Shown piece after piece: positions 13,727 through 23,757 of a stretch of DNA of 25,640 nt (the first letter of the stretch is position 1; each line of letters starts with the position of its first letter). Origin of the DNA: JAJXUB01 sp047974805 (GTDB lineage Bacteria; Actinomycetota; Actinomycetes; Actinomycetales; Dermatophilaceae); assembly GCA_047974805.1 (NCBI GenBank), contig JBKECS010000027.1, positions 1 through 25,640 on the forward strand, written 5' to 3'. A model generated the notes under the pieces. That model searched no databases. It was not told the origin of the DNA and saw only the letters and a program-made list of their open reading frames with translations. Position numbers and translations under genes: made by a program.

Positions 13727-15922
13727 CTAGGGCGTCGGCGGTTCGGGGGCGAGGTACAGGGCGCTCAGCGGGGCCACCCGGACCGCGATGGAGTGCGGCT
13801 GCCCCTGCCAGGGCTCGTCGTCGGCAGTGAGCACGACATCCGCCTGGCTCGGCGAACTTGCCTCGTCGAAGCCGCTGGTGTCCAAGACGACTCGCCAATC
13901 GCCGGGGTGGGGGACGCCCAGACGGAGTTCTTCGCGGCTGCTGCCGCTGAAATTCACCACCACGGCGACGACCGGTCCGGTGTGCTCGGGGTCACCGAAG
14001 CGCAGATAGGCGAAGGTGTTGCCGCTGTTGTCGTCGGCGTCCAGCCAGGTGAATCCCGCCGGCGAGGCATCCAACGCCCACAGGGCGGGTGAGGCCCGAT
14101 AGATCCGGTTGAGTTCCTTCACGAGGTTGTGCACCCGGTAGTGCGCGGCGTGGTCGAGCAACCACCAGTCCAACGATTGGCCATCGGACCACTCCGATGA
14201 CTGAGCGAACTCACAGCCCATGAACAGGAGTTGCTTGCCAGGGTGGCTCCACAGGTAGGCCAGGTATGCCCGCAGCGTTGCCAGCTGCTCCGGCCGGCTA
14301 CCGCTGATCTTGCCCAGCAGGGAACCCTTGCCATGCACCACCTCGTCGTGGCTGATCGGCAGGATGAAGTTCTCGCTGTAGGCATACATGAGCGAGAAGG
14401 TCAGCAGGTTGTGGTGATATTGGCGGTGGATCGGCTGTTCCCGCAGGTAGCGCAGGGAGTCGTTCATCCAGCCCATGTTCCACTTGAACCCGAAGCCTAG
14501 GCCTCCGCCGCTGGTCTCCTTGGTCACACCCGGCCATGACGTCGACTCCTCGGCGACAGTGAACACCCCAGGGTTGCGCTTGTATGCTGTCGCGTTGGTC
14601 TCCTGGAGCAGCCCGATGGCCTCGAGGTTCTCCCGGCCACCGTGCACATTGGGCAACCATTCGCCGGCCTTGCGGGAGTAGTCGAGGTAGAGCATCGACG
14701 CGACCGCGTCCACCCGCAGGCCGTCGATGTGAAACTCCTCCATCCAATACAGGGCATTGGCCACGAGGAAGTTGCGCACCTGAAGGCGACCGAAGTCGAA
14801 CATGTGCGTGCCCCAGTCCGGCTGGTCTCCGCGTCGGGGATCGGGGTGCTCGTAGAGCGGCAGTCCGTCGAAGCGGGCCAACGCCCAGGCATCTTTCGGG
14901 AAGTGTCCCGGCACCCAATCGAGGATGACCCCGACGCCGCGCTGATGGAGCGTGTCGATGAGGTACTTGAAATCGTCCGGGCTGCCGAACCGCGCCGTCG
15001 GTGCGTAGTACCCGGTCACTTGGTAGCCCCAGGACGGCCCGTAGGGGTGCTCCATGACGGGCAGGAACTCCACATGGGTGAAGCCGAGATCGGCGACATA
15101 GTTGACCAGGTGTTCGGCAAGGTCGCGATACCCCATGCCCTGGCGCCAAGAGCCCAGGTGCACCTCATAGATGCTCATCGGGCGTTCGTGCGGGGCGTGG
15201 TCGGTTCGGGCGGACATCCACGCGGAGTCGGCCCATTCGTGGTGCGTGTCCGCGACGATGGACGCTGTGGCCGGCGGCACCTCGGTGCGTTGGGCCATCG
15301 GGTCGGACTTGGCCCGCAGGACATCGTCGGCGCCGCGGATCTCGTATTTGTACACCGCCCCGCCGGTGACGTCGGGGATGAACAGCTCCCACACCCCGGA
15401 TTTGCCGAGCAGCCGCATCGGATGCGTCCGGCTGTCCCAGTCGTTGAAGTCGCCGATGACGTGCACTGACTTGGCCCGCGGTGCCCACACCGCGAACGAG
15501 GTGCCGTGCACCGTGCCCATCGGTCCTGGGTAGGTCTGCACGTGCGCACCCAGGACCGTCCACAGCTGTTCGTGACGGCCCTCACCGATGAGGTGGACGT
15601 CGAGCTCCCCCAGGGTCGGCGCGAATCGGTACGGGTCGTCCTGTTCATGGGTGACACCGTCGCTCCACGTGGTAGCGACCCGGTAGTCCATCGTTCTCGC
15701 CGCGTCCGTGCGCAGCACGCTCCAGACACCTTCTGCTTCGTGGGTGGCGGCCGCTTCCAGACCGTCCTCGAACCGGATGCTCACCTGCTGGGCCAACGGC
15801 CGGAACACCCGGATGCGCAAGCCCTCATCCTCGAGGTGCTGGCCGAGGAGATCGTGCGGTTGCTGGTGGCGTCCGTGGGCCAGCGCGGTGATCGACCCGG
15901 CCAGTTCTGTGGAAAGGGTCAT
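13727..15922 (-). CDS. glgB: 1,4-alpha-glucan branching enzyme
   Basis: Cuts alpha-1,4-glucan and rejoins it through alpha-1,6 bonds, giving branched glycogen; in the GlgE pathway it branches the polymer GlgE builds. The 731-residue product has an N-terminal extension and a CBM48 module (about 130-230: TSFAVWAPRAKSVHVIGDFNDWD). The GH13 barrel and a C-terminal beta-domain follow. Catalytic residues are Asp405 (GLRVDAV), Glu458 (VAEESTSWPG) and Asp526 (ISHDEVVHG), the same numbers as in the E. coli enzyme as I recall it. The ATG overlaps the maltokinase stop (ATGA) and is preceded by AAGGAG. It is the last gene of the minus-strand glycogen block. Confidence 0.97.
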   Translation of the reverse strand: MTLSTELAGSITALAHGRHQQPHDLLGQHLEDEGLRIRVFRPLAQQVSIRFEDGLEAAATHEAEGVWSVLRTDAARTMDYRVATTWSDGVTHEQDDPYRFAPTLGELDVHLIGEGRHEQLWTVLGAHVQTYPGPMGTVHGTSFAVWAPRAKSVHVIGDFNDWDSRTHPMRLLGKSGVWELFIPDVTGGAVYKYEIRGADDVLRAKSDPMAQRTEVPPATASIVADTHHEWADSAWMSARTDHAPHERPMSIYEVHLGSWRQGMGYRDLAEHLVNYVADLGFTHVEFLPVMEHPYGPSWGYQVTGYYAPTARFGSPDDFKYLIDTLHQRGVGVILDWVPGHFPKDAWALARFDGLPLYEHPDPRRGDQPDWGTHMFDFGRLQVRNFLVANALYWMEEFHIDGLRVDAVASMLYLDYSRKAGEWLPNVHGGRENLEAIGLLQETNATAYKRNPGVFTVAEESTSWPGVTKETSGGGLGFGFKWNMGWMNDSLRYLREQPIHRQYHHNLLTFSLMYAYSENFILPISHDEVVHGKGSLLGKISGSRPEQLATLRAYLAYLWSHPGKQLLFMGCEFAQSSEWSDGQSLDWWLLDHAAHYRVHNLVKELNRIYRASPALWALDASPAGFTWLDADDNSGNTFAYLRFGDPEHTGPVVAVVVNFSGSSREELRLGVPHPGDWRVVLDTSGFDEASSPSQADVVLTADDEPWQGQPHSIAVRVAPLSALYLAPEPPTP

Positions 15923-17391
15923 TGTGGATTCTCCTTCGCAGGATGCTCAGCGGATGGGGACAGCGCACGGCTGATCGCGCTCAGCGGGATGGGGAGCCAC
16001 GTAGGACGGTGGCGGGCATCGTAGACGACCTCGTACAGCATCTTGTCGACCTCGAAGGCACGTAGCAGCGGCTGCATGGACCGTGGGTCTTGACCGGACT
16101 GCTCGGCATAGCCGTCGAGGAACGCGCGCTGGCATGCGCTGACCCACGCCCGGGCCGAGGTGTTCGGCTCGGCTTGTTCGTGGGCTCCGCCGGCATAGTC
16201 GAACGAGCGCAGCATCCCGGCGACATCGCGCAGCCATTGGTCCGGTTCGCGGCGCTGAGCCAAGGAGCGCAACGGCTCGCCCTCGAAATCCACCAGGACC
16301 CAACCCCGGGACGGGGAGGAGAGGACTTGGGCGAGGTGGAAGTCCCCATGGATGCGCTGCATGGCCGGCCAGTTGGCGCGTTCGGCAGCATCGTAGATCG
16401 CTCCGATGGCCCCCTCGTACTCGGCCAAGGCGGGCACCTCGCCCATGGCGAGGACCTGTCGGTGTCGCATCTGATGGACCAGAAGATGCACCGTATGCCG
16501 CTGGGCAGGCGCGGTGGGGAGCGCTCGCGCCAAGGTGGCGTGCACGGCGGCTGTGGCGCGCCCTATTTCTCCAGCCTGCGTCGTGAAGTCCTCGCCCGCG
16601 CCGACGGCCCGGGTCGCTGCCTCCCAGGCATCCTCGCTGCCGGTGAGGAATTCGCTGATGAAGGCCAGATCGCCCGTGTCGGTGAGGTTCCCAGCTGCGC
16701 TGGCGCGACGCTCTTCATCGACCGGCCACTGCCAACTCAGGTGTCCGACAGCGGCCGGGACGCGGTCACAGCCGGCTGAGGCCAGGACGCCCTGGACTTC
16801 GATGTCCGGGTTGGTCCCGGCCTGGATGAGCCGGAAGACCTTGCCGATAAGGGATTGCTGGCCGCCATCGGCCAACCGGACGGCCATGACGATGGAGGTG
16901 TTGGACTGTTCCCCCGACATCACGCAGGACTCGACTACCGTGCCTCCGTGGCGCCACCGAGGGTGGCGATGTCCGATTACCGTGGTTTCCGGACTATTCG
17001 AAAGCTGGGACGAGCTCGCCCGGGTGTCCCCGAGGACGCTGGACAGCAGCGCGGCGGCATACGCGGGGTCATGCGGAGCGTCGTAAACCCAGCGGGTGCC
17101 GAGCACGGAATGCTCGCTCACCCCGACAAGTGCGTGGTCGCCACCCGGAAGCGGGGCGTCGCGATAGGTCAGCGGCACCTGGTACAGCACGGGGGTGTGT
17201 CCGGAGTCATCCGCGAGCAGGATCGTCTCTATCCCGACCCGGCCGGCCGGGTCATCGAACCGGAACGCGGCGATCCGGCGCAGGACCGGCCTCGCGGTGG
17301 AGCTGGCGTACCACCGTTGCCGGCCGATCCAGGCAGTGATGAGGTCGACCTTGCCGGGCGTGAGGGTGGCGCCATGGTGAAGTTCAGCCAT
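15919..17391 (-). CDS. mak: Maltokinase (maltose-1-phosphate forming)
   Basis: Phosphorylates maltose made by TreS to maltose-1-phosphate, the donor used by GlgE; also called Pep2. The 490-residue protein has an N-terminal cap (RQRWYASSTARPVLRRI, 24-40) and an aminoglycoside-phosphotransferase-like kinase domain. GEQSNTSIVM (160-169) forms the nucleotide-binding loop, MQRIHGDFHLAQVL (344-357) is the catalytic loop with Asp350, and VLVDFEGEP (365-373) supplies the metal-binding Asp368. The length is close to the 450-470 usual for mycobacterial and streptomycete maltokinases. The ATG at 17391 overlaps the end of treS by eight bases and the stop overlaps the glgB start, so all three are likely cotranslated. 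In some actinobacteria treS and mak are fused; here they are separate. Confidence 0.94.
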   Translation of the reverse strand: MAELHHGATLTPGKVDLITAWIGRQRWYASSTARPVLRRIAAFRFDDPAGRVGIETILLADDSGHTPVLYQVPLTYRDAPLPGGDHALVGVSEHSVLGTRWVYDAPHDPAYAAALLSSVLGDTRASSSQLSNSPETTVIGHRHPRWRHGGTVVESCVMSGEQSNTSIVMAVRLADGGQQSLIGKVFRLIQAGTNPDIEVQGVLASAGCDRVPAAVGHLSWQWPVDEERRASAAGNLTDTGDLAFISEFLTGSEDAWEAATRAVGAGEDFTTQAGEIGRATAAVHATLARALPTAPAQRHTVHLLVHQMRHRQVLAMGEVPALAEYEGAIGAIYDAAERANWPAMQRIHGDFHLAQVLSSPSRGWVLVDFEGEPLRSLAQRREPDQWLRDVAGMLRSFDYAGGAHEQAEPNTSARAWVSACQRAFLDGYAEQSGQDPRSMQPLLRAFEVDKMLYEVVYDARHRPTWLPIPLSAISRALSPSAEHPAKENPQ

Positions 17392-19105
17392 GGTCGCCCC
17401 CGGGCCGCAACTCGAACCAGAAGAAGTCGCGCGAGCCCAGGGTCAGGGTCAGCCGGCCCTGCTCGTCGACACTGGGAAAGCCCGATCCACCGAACACGTC
17501 GATCACCCTGGCTCCGGCGAACTCCGGCGCCACGGTGAGTGTCGTCGCCTGGGGACGGGCCGAGAGGTTGTTCACACACAGTAACGGCGCGGCGAGCTGG
17601 TCCGAAGCTGGCTCTTCGTCCTGGGCCGGGAGCCGGCGCACGTAGGCCAGGACCGCGACGTTGTCCGCCGGGGCGAGGGTGAAGTCCCCCAGGCCGAACA
17701 CGGGGTAGCGCTTGCGAATCTCCAGCATCGCCTTCACCCAGTGCAGCAGCGACGAACTGCTGGCCATCTGAGCTTCGACGTTGACGTGTTGGTAGTTGAA
17801 CACCAGCGAGGAGTTCACCGGTAGATACAGCTTGCCGGGATCGGCGGTGGAGAAGCCGGCGTTGCGGTCGGGGGTCCACTGCATCGGAGTGCGCACCCCG
17901 TCCCGATCGGACAGCCAAATGTTGTCGCCCATCCCGAGCTCGTCGCCGTAGTACAAACATGGCGACCCCGGCAGCGACAACAGCAGGGCATGGATGAGCT
18001 CGATTTCGGCCCGAGAGTTGTCCAGCAGCGGGGCTAGCCGCCGGCGGATGCCGACGTTGGCGCGCATCCGTGGGTCCGGGGCATACCAGCCGTACATGGC
18101 CGCCCGCTGTTCGGTGGTGACCATCTCCAGGGTGAGTTCGTCGTGGTTGCGCAGAAAGGTGCCCCACCCGGTGCCCTCGGGGATGTCCGGGGTATCGGCG
18201 AGGACGTCGATGATCGGGGCGGCCATCTCCGAACGGAGCGCGTAATAGAGCATCGGCATGACCGGGAAGTGGAAACACATGTGGCACTCGGGGGTCTGCG
18301 GGGTGCCGAAATAGTCGACGACATCGGCCGGGGGCTGGTTGGCCTCGGCGAGGAGGACCCGGCCGGGGTACTCCTGATCGACCACGGCGCGCAGCCTGGC
18401 GAGGAACTCGTGCGTCTTGGGGTGGTTTTCGCCGGTATGCCCCTCCTCTTCATAGAGGTAAGGCACGGCATCCAATCGGAACCCGTCGATCCCCAGATCC
18501 ATCCAGAACCGGACGATATCGAAGATGGCCTCGTGCACCGCGGGGTTCTCGAAATTCAGGTCGGGCTGGTGGTCGAAGAAGCGGTGCCAGAAGAACTGCC
18601 GTCGGATCGGGTCGAAGGACCAGTTCGAGGTCTCGGTGTCGACGAAGATGATCCGTGCCTCGGGGTAGGTCTCATCGGTGTCGGACCAGACATAGAAGTC
18701 GCCGTAGGGTCCGTCCGGGTCGCGGCGGCTGGCTTGGAACCACGGATGCTGATCGGAGGTGTGGTTCATGACCAGGTCGGTCACCACCCGAATGCCCCGC
18801 GCATGGGCTTGGCTGATGAGCTCCTGGAAGTCTGGCAGGGTGCCGAATTCGGGCAGCACCGAGGTGTAGTCGGAGATGTCGTAGCCGCCGTCACGCAGGG
18901 GCGAGGCGTAAAAGGGCGGGATCCACAAGCAGTCCACGCCCAGCCACTGCAGGTAGTCCAGTCGCGCGGTGACCCCGGAGAAGTCGCCCTGCCCGGAGCC
19001 AGTCGAGTCCGCAAAGGCCCGCACCAGGACCTCGTAGAACACCGCTGTGCGGAACCATTGCGGGTCGTGCCGCAATCCGGGCTGCGAGAGGTTCAGGCCT
19101 TGCAT
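17384..19105 (-). CDS. treS: Trehalose synthase (maltose alpha-D-glucosyltransferase)
   Basis: Reversibly isomerises trehalose and maltose in the cytosol. The 573-residue GH13 enzyme opens with DPQWFRTAVFYEVLVRAFADSTGSGQGDFSGV, highly typical of TreS. The (beta/alpha)8 barrel holds Asp212 (IDGFRLDAVPYLYEE), Glu254 (VLLAEANQPP) and Asp322 (FLRNHDELTLEM) as the catalytic triad, with VMNHTSDQHPWFQ as conserved region I. A C-terminal beta-domain follows. ATG 19105 comes six bases after the glgE stop codon and the 3' end overlaps mak, so coupling is likely. The product maltose would go directly to the maltokinase. Confidence 0.96.
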   Translation of the reverse strand: MQGLNLSQPGLRHDPQWFRTAVFYEVLVRAFADSTGSGQGDFSGVTARLDYLQWLGVDCLWIPPFYASPLRDGGYDISDYTSVLPEFGTLPDFQELISQAHARGIRVVTDLVMNHTSDQHPWFQASRRDPDGPYGDFYVWSDTDETYPEARIIFVDTETSNWSFDPIRRQFFWHRFFDHQPDLNFENPAVHEAIFDIVRFWMDLGIDGFRLDAVPYLYEEEGHTGENHPKTHEFLARLRAVVDQEYPGRVLLAEANQPPADVVDYFGTPQTPECHMCFHFPVMPMLYYALRSEMAAPIIDVLADTPDIPEGTGWGTFLRNHDELTLEMVTTEQRAAMYGWYAPDPRMRANVGIRRRLAPLLDNSRAEIELIHALLLSLPGSPCLYYGDELGMGDNIWLSDRDGVRTPMQWTPDRNAGFSTADPGKLYLPVNSSLVFNYQHVNVEAQMASSSSLLHWVKAMLEIRKRYPVFGLGDFTLAPADNVAVLAYVRRLPAQDEEPASDQLAAPLLCVNNLSARPQATTLTVAPEFAGARVIDVFGGSGFPSVDEQGRLTLTLGSRDFFWFELRPGGDHG

Positions 19106-19111
19106 TGCTGC

Positions 19112-21196
19112 CTATGACCTCCTGATGTGCACAATGTGGACCGGCTCGCCGTGGGCGCCCAGCCGCACGAAGTTGTGTTCCCCCCACGTCCACGATTCAC
19201 CGGTGATCAGATCGTGGGCGGTGAAGGTCTGCGTCGGGCTCAGCGACAGGGCCGACAGGTCCAGGTGGATCATGCTCGACCGGGTCGAGTGTGGGTCCAG
19301 GTTGGCCACGACGACGATCGTGTCGAGGCTGCCGTCGGCGAGCACTCGCAGCTTTGAGAAGCACAGCAGATTCTCGTCGTCGACCTCGTGGAAGCGCAGA
19401 TTGCGCAGCCAATGCAGCGCGGGGTGGCTGGCCCGGATCCGGTTGATCGTGCTCAGGTAGCCGGACAGGGACTCGCCCTCCGTGTCGCCCCCGGGCGCAT
19501 ATCGATCCCACTGCCGGTCCTTGTACTGGTACTTCTCGTTGTCCAGCTGCTCCTCGACCCCGGGGCGCGGGGCGGCCTCGATAAGCTCGTACCCGGTGTA
19601 GATGCCGTAGGTCGGTGCCAGCGTCGCAGCCAAGGCTGCCCGCAACTTCCATGCTCCCGGCCCGCCGAACTGCATATACGGCGTGAGGATGTCGTGCGTG
19701 GTCGGCCACAACGATGGACGCATATAGGCCGCGGACTCCCCGGCGAGTTCCTCGGCATACTCGCGCAGCTGGGCAGCCGTGTTGCGCCAGGCATAGTAGG
19801 TGTAGCTCTGCTGGAAGCCCACCTTGGCGAGGGTGTGCATCATGGCCGGCCGGGTGAAGGCCTCGGCCAACCAGATGACCTCGGGATAGTCGGCGGCGAC
19901 ATCGGCGATGAGCCACTGCCAGAACTCGACCGGCTTGGTATGCGGGTTGTCCACCCGGAAGATCCGCACCCCGTGGTCGAGCCAGACCTGGATCATCCGG
20001 CGCATCTCGGCATACGCCCCGCCCGGGTCGTTGTCGAAGTTCAGCGGGTAGATGTCCTGGTACTTCTTCGGGGGGTTCTCGGCGTACGCAATGCTTCCAT
20101 CCGCCCTGGTGGTGAACCACTCCGGGTTGGTGCGCACGTACGGGTGGTCGGGGGAGGCCTGCAAGGCGATGTCCAGGGCCACCTCGAGCCCGGCCTGTGC
20201 GGCGGCGGCGATAAACGCCTCGAAGTCCTCGAAGGTGCCGAGGTCGGGGTGGATGGCGTCATGCCCCCCGTCGGGTGACCCGATGGCATAGGGGCTGCCT
20301 GGGTCGTCCGGCCCGGCGTTCAGGGAGTTGTTGGCTCCCTTTCGGGCGGTGGTCCCAATGGGGCTGACCGGCGTCAGATAGACGACATCGAACCCCATCT
20401 GCGCGATGGCCGGCAAGCGTTTCGCGGCGCTGCGCAAGGTGCCCGAGCGCCAGCGGCCGTCCGATCCACGCACGGCACCCTCGCTGCGCGGAAAGATCTC
20501 ATACCAGGCGCCGTAGAGGGCCCGTTCACGTTCGATCAGCAGGGGCAGATCGGCGCTGGGGGTGACCATCTCCCGCAGCGGACGCTGGGCCAACTCCTCC
20601 TGGACCGCCCGGTCGGTGCCAGCCGCCAGCCGGATGAGCGCCGGCTTGGTGCCATCCCGCAGGGTGGCCACGGCGGAGGTCAGCAGCGCGCGGCCAGGCG
20701 TGGGGCGATCCACCTCGCGGACGGCTCGTTCCAACACCCGGGCCCCCTCCTCGAGCATGAGGTCGGTGTCGATGTCGGCCTGAACCTTGATGGTGGCGTC
20801 GTGCTTCCAGGTGGCATACGGGTCGGACCAGCCCTCCACCCGATAGCTCCACCATCCGGTTCGGTCGGCGCTCACCGTGACCTGCCAGGCGTCCAGGCCG
20901 GGATTGACGCACTCCATGGGGTGGCGGTGCTCTACCCCATCGGGATCGGTGAGCACCATCGAGGCGTTGACCGCATCGTGCCCCTCCCGGAAGACCGTGG
21001 CGGTGATCGGAAACTGTTCGTCCACCACGGCTTTGGCCGGCCGCAACCCATGGTCGATGCAGGGCGTGACATCGAGCACGGGAATACGGCCGATCGGGGT
21101 CTGCGGAGGGGCCGAACGTGGGGCAGAGGTCACAGACGTGACGCTACCGGAGGTTCGCACGCTCGCGGCCGCGCCGGGCTGGCCCGGCAGGCTCAT
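19112..21196 (-). CDS. glgE: Alpha-1,4-glucan:maltose-1-phosphate maltosyltransferase
   Basis: Transfers maltosyl units from maltose-1-phosphate to the non-reducing ends of alpha-1,4-glucan. The roughly 694-residue GH13_3 protein has an N-terminal beta-sandwich and a helical insert (about 140-220). The barrel contains IFRVDNPHTKPVEFW (nucleophile Asp416), IWLAEAFTRPAMM (acid/base Glu445) and WPTTHDILTPYMQFGGPGAW. The segment GRIPVLDVTPCIDHGLRPAKAV is typical of the mature N-terminus, so the first 35 or so residues from ATG 21196 are a variable Ser/Ala-rich stretch. The start is not backed by a Shine-Dalgarno but overlaps the glgP stop (ATGA), which favours it. treS follows six bases downstream. 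The exact start is uncertain, the identity is not. Confidence 0.95.
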   Translation of the reverse strand: MSLPGQPGAAASVRTSGSVTSVTSAPRSAPPQTPIGRIPVLDVTPCIDHGLRPAKAVVDEQFPITATVFREGHDAVNASMVLTDPDGVEHRHPMECVNPGLDAWQVTVSADRTGWWSYRVEGWSDPYATWKHDATIKVQADIDTDLMLEEGARVLERAVREVDRPTPGRALLTSAVATLRDGTKPALIRLAAGTDRAVQEELAQRPLREMVTPSADLPLLIERERALYGAWYEIFPRSEGAVRGSDGRWRSGTLRSAAKRLPAIAQMGFDVVYLTPVSPIGTTARKGANNSLNAGPDDPGSPYAIGSPDGGHDAIHPDLGTFEDFEAFIAAAAQAGLEVALDIALQASPDHPYVRTNPEWFTTRADGSIAYAENPPKKYQDIYPLNFDNDPGGAYAEMRRMIQVWLDHGVRIFRVDNPHTKPVEFWQWLIADVAADYPEVIWLAEAFTRPAMMHTLAKVGFQQSYTYYAWRNTAAQLREYAEELAGESAAYMRPSLWPTTHDILTPYMQFGGPGAWKLRAALAATLAPTYGIYTGYELIEAAPRPGVEEQLDNEKYQYKDRQWDRYAPGGDTEGESLSGYLSTINRIRASHPALHWLRNLRFHEVDDENLLCFSKLRVLADGSLDTIVVVANLDPHSTRSSMIHLDLSALSLSPTQTFTAHDLITGESWTWGEHNFVRLGAHGEPVHIVHIRRS

Positions 21197-23757
21197 GCGT
21201 GCCAGATGCGGTCGAGGTAGTCCCGGATGGAGCGATCGGAGGAGAAGAACCCGGACCGGGCCACGTTGAGGATGGCGGATCGCGACCACCCTTCGGGGTC
21301 GGCGTATGCCGTGTCCACGCGCTCTTGGGCCTGAAGGTAGGAGGCGTAGTCGGCCAGGGCCATGAAGGAGTCCTGGTAGAGGAGGTTGTCGATCACCGGG
21401 GCGACGACCTGTCGATCGCCGCCGGTGAAGTGACCGCTGGCGAGCAGGTCGATCGTCGATTTCAGCCTCGGGTCGGATTCGTAGAACTCCGCCGGTCGAT
21501 AGCCCTGTGCCGCGGCAGCGGCGACCTCCGGTTCGGTCATGCCGAAGAGGAAGAAGTTGTCATCGCCGACCAGGCGCCGGATTTCTACATTGGCCCCGTC
21601 GTCGGTGCCGATCGTCAACGCGCCGTTGAGGGCGAACTTCATGTTGCCTGTTCCGGATGCCTCCTTGCCGGCCAGGCTGATCTGCTCGGACAAATCGGCC
21701 GCCGGGATGAGCTTCTCGGCAAGGGTGACGTTGTAGTTGGCCGGGAAAGCCACCGTGAGGCGCTGATTGACCCGAGGATCGGCGTTGATCGTGGCCGCCA
21801 CCGAGTTGATCAGGAAGATGATCTCCTTGGCCAGGTAGTAGCCCGGGGCCGCCTTGGCGCCGAAGACGAACGCCCGCTTGGTGACCTGGTCGGCGGGAAC
21901 CCGCCCGGAGATGATGTCGTCGTAGAGCGTGACGATGTGCAACAGCTTCAGGGTTTGCCGTTTGTATTCGTGAAGCCGCTTGACCATGACGTCGAGCATG
22001 GCGTCTGCCGGCAGGTGGAGCCCGTCGCGGACCTCCAGCAGAGCCAGCAGGCGCTCCTTGTTGGCCATCTTGGCCTCGCGGAAGGCGTGCCGGAAGCCGG
22101 CGTCGTCGGCATACGGCTCCAGCTGGGCCAATTGGTCTAGGTCGGTGACCCAGCCCTCACCGATCGTTTCGGTGATCAGGGTGGACAGTTGCCGATTGGC
22201 CGAGCGGATGAACCTGCGCGGGGTCACGCCGTTGGTGACATTGGTGAACTTTTCCGGCCACATTGCCGAGAAGTCGGGCAGCACCTTGTCACGCAGGAGC
22301 TGGCTGTGAAGTTCGGCGACTCCGTTCACCTTGGCGCCGGCAACGGTGGCCAGGTAGGCCATCCGCACGGAACGCTCGGGGTATTCGGCGATGATGGACA
22401 TCTGCCGGTGGCGCATCTCGTCCCCGGGGAAGACCCGGCGGACCTCGTCGAGGAACAGGTCGTTGATCCGGTAGATGATCTCCAAGTGCCTCGGCAAGAG
22501 GTGACCGAGCAGGTCAACCGACCAGACCTCGAGGGCTTCCGGCAGCAGCGTGTGGCAGGTGTAGGCGAAGCAACGTTGGGTGATCTCCCACGCCCCATCC
22601 CAGGGGAAGCCCTTCTCGTCGATGAGGATCCGCATCAATTCCGGGACGGCGATGACCGGATGGGTGTCGTTGAGTTGGAAGATGATCCGGTCGGGCAAGT
22701 TGTTCAGATCAAAATCGGCCGGCAGGGTGTTGTAGATGTAGTCGTGCAGGCTGGCGGCCACGAAGAAGTACTGCTGCTGCAGGCGCAGCTCCTTGCCCTG
22801 CGGGGTCGAATCCTCCGGATAGAGGACCTTGGAGATGTTCTCGGCGAAGGTCTGCGCCCGCACTGCCTGGGCGTAGTCCCCGGAGTTGAAGATCTGCAGG
22901 TCAAAGGCTTGCGTCGCGCTTGCACTCCACAGCCGCAGGGTGTTGACCGCGCCGTTGCGGTACCCGGGCACCATGTAGTGGTGGGGGATGCCGATGACGT
23001 TCCATTCCGGGATCCAGCGGGAGCGCGCCGTGCCATCGTCATCGGCAAAGGCCTCGGTCCGCCCGCCGAAGTTCACCTGGACCCCGCGCTCCGGGTGAGG
23101 AAACTCCCAGGGCGAGCCAAGCTGCAGCCAGCTGTCCGGTACCTCGACCTGGCGGCCGTCTTCGAAGGTCTGCTTGAAGATGCCGTATTCGTACCGGATC
23201 CCGTAGCCGATGCAGGGCACGTCCATTGTGGCCAGGGAATCGATGAAGCACGCCGCTAGTCGGCCCAGACCACCGTTGCCCAGTCCCGGTTCCACCTCTT
23301 GAGCGCGCAGGGTGGCGATGTCGATGCCGCACTGCTCCATGGCCTGATCGGCGACGTCCTGCAAGTTGGTGGCCAGCAGGGCGTTGCCGAGCTGACGCCC
23401 CAGGAGGTACTCGGCGGAGAGGTAGCCGACCGTCTTGCCGGGGTTGTCCCGCCGCCTCACGCCGGTCTCCAACCAGGCGCCCATGAGGTAATGCCGCACG
23501 GTCTTGGCCAGTGCGAGGTACTGGTCGTTGACCGTTGAGCGGGCCAGCAGGACCCCTTGGCCGTAATTGAGTTCGTTGAGGAACTCCTTGACGAACCCGT
23601 CGACGGTGGGCAGGGGCTGGCGGACCGCACCGATGGCGAAGGGGTGGGTGGGTTCGGTGCTCGGACCGAGCTGGGCGGCGTCGGTGGAGGGGGACTCGTC
23701 CGATACGACGGTGGGGGCGGGGGCGAACTCGGCCATCGGCGCTGTCGTTCCTGTCAC
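21193..23757 (-). CDS. glgP: Glycogen/maltodextrin phosphorylase
   Basis: PLP-dependent enzyme that releases glucose-1-phosphate from alpha-1,4-glucan ends; pgm in this window can process the product. The 854-residue GT35 protein contains GYLSAEYLLGRQLGNALLA (111-129), EPGLGNGGLGRLAACFIDS (156-174), QLNDTHPVIAVPEL (361-374), the VTNGVTPRRF loop (507-516), VKRLHEYKRQTLKLLHIV (592-609) and the PLP site EASGTGNMKFALNGALTIGTDDGANVEI (699-726), with Lys707 as the Schiff-base lysine. It is longer than E. coli GlgP (815) mainly through a Pro/Ser/Thr-rich N-terminal tail of about 40 residues. The start is either GTG 23757 or ATG 23736, neither with a strong ribosome-binding site. It overlaps glgE by four bases, so a catabolic gene leads the anabolic GlgE genes in one probable transcript. 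Confidence 0.95.
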   Translation of the reverse strand: MTGTTAPMAEFAPAPTVVSDESPSTDAAQLGPSTEPTHPFAIGAVRQPLPTVDGFVKEFLNELNYGQGVLLARSTVNDQYLALAKTVRHYLMGAWLETGVRRRDNPGKTVGYLSAEYLLGRQLGNALLATNLQDVADQAMEQCGIDIATLRAQEVEPGLGNGGLGRLAACFIDSLATMDVPCIGYGIRYEYGIFKQTFEDGRQVEVPDSWLQLGSPWEFPHPERGVQVNFGGRTEAFADDDGTARSRWIPEWNVIGIPHHYMVPGYRNGAVNTLRLWSASATQAFDLQIFNSGDYAQAVRAQTFAENISKVLYPEDSTPQGKELRLQQQYFFVAASLHDYIYNTLPADFDLNNLPDRIIFQLNDTHPVIAVPELMRILIDEKGFPWDGAWEITQRCFAYTCHTLLPEALEVWSVDLLGHLLPRHLEIIYRINDLFLDEVRRVFPGDEMRHRQMSIIAEYPERSVRMAYLATVAGAKVNGVAELHSQLLRDKVLPDFSAMWPEKFTNVTNGVTPRRFIRSANRQLSTLITETIGEGWVTDLDQLAQLEPYADDAGFRHAFREAKMANKERLLALLEVRDGLHLPADAMLDVMVKRLHEYKRQTLKLLHIVTLYDDIISGRVPADQVTKRAFVFGAKAAPGYYLAKEIIFLINSVAATINADPRVNQRLTVAFPANYNVTLAEKLIPAADLSEQISLAGKEASGTGNMKFALNGALTIGTDDGANVEIRRLVGDDNFFLFGMTEPEVAAAAAQGYRPAEFYESDPRLKSTIDLLASGHFTGGDRQVVAPVIDNLLYQDSFMALADYASYLQAQERVDTAYADPEGWSRSAILNVARSGFFSSDRSIRDYLDRIWHA

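Noticed and set aside
22189..23259. 356-codon open frame on the plus strand opposite glgP
   Set aside because: It is antisense to a phosphorylase with all its catalytic motifs; it is a compositional shadow.
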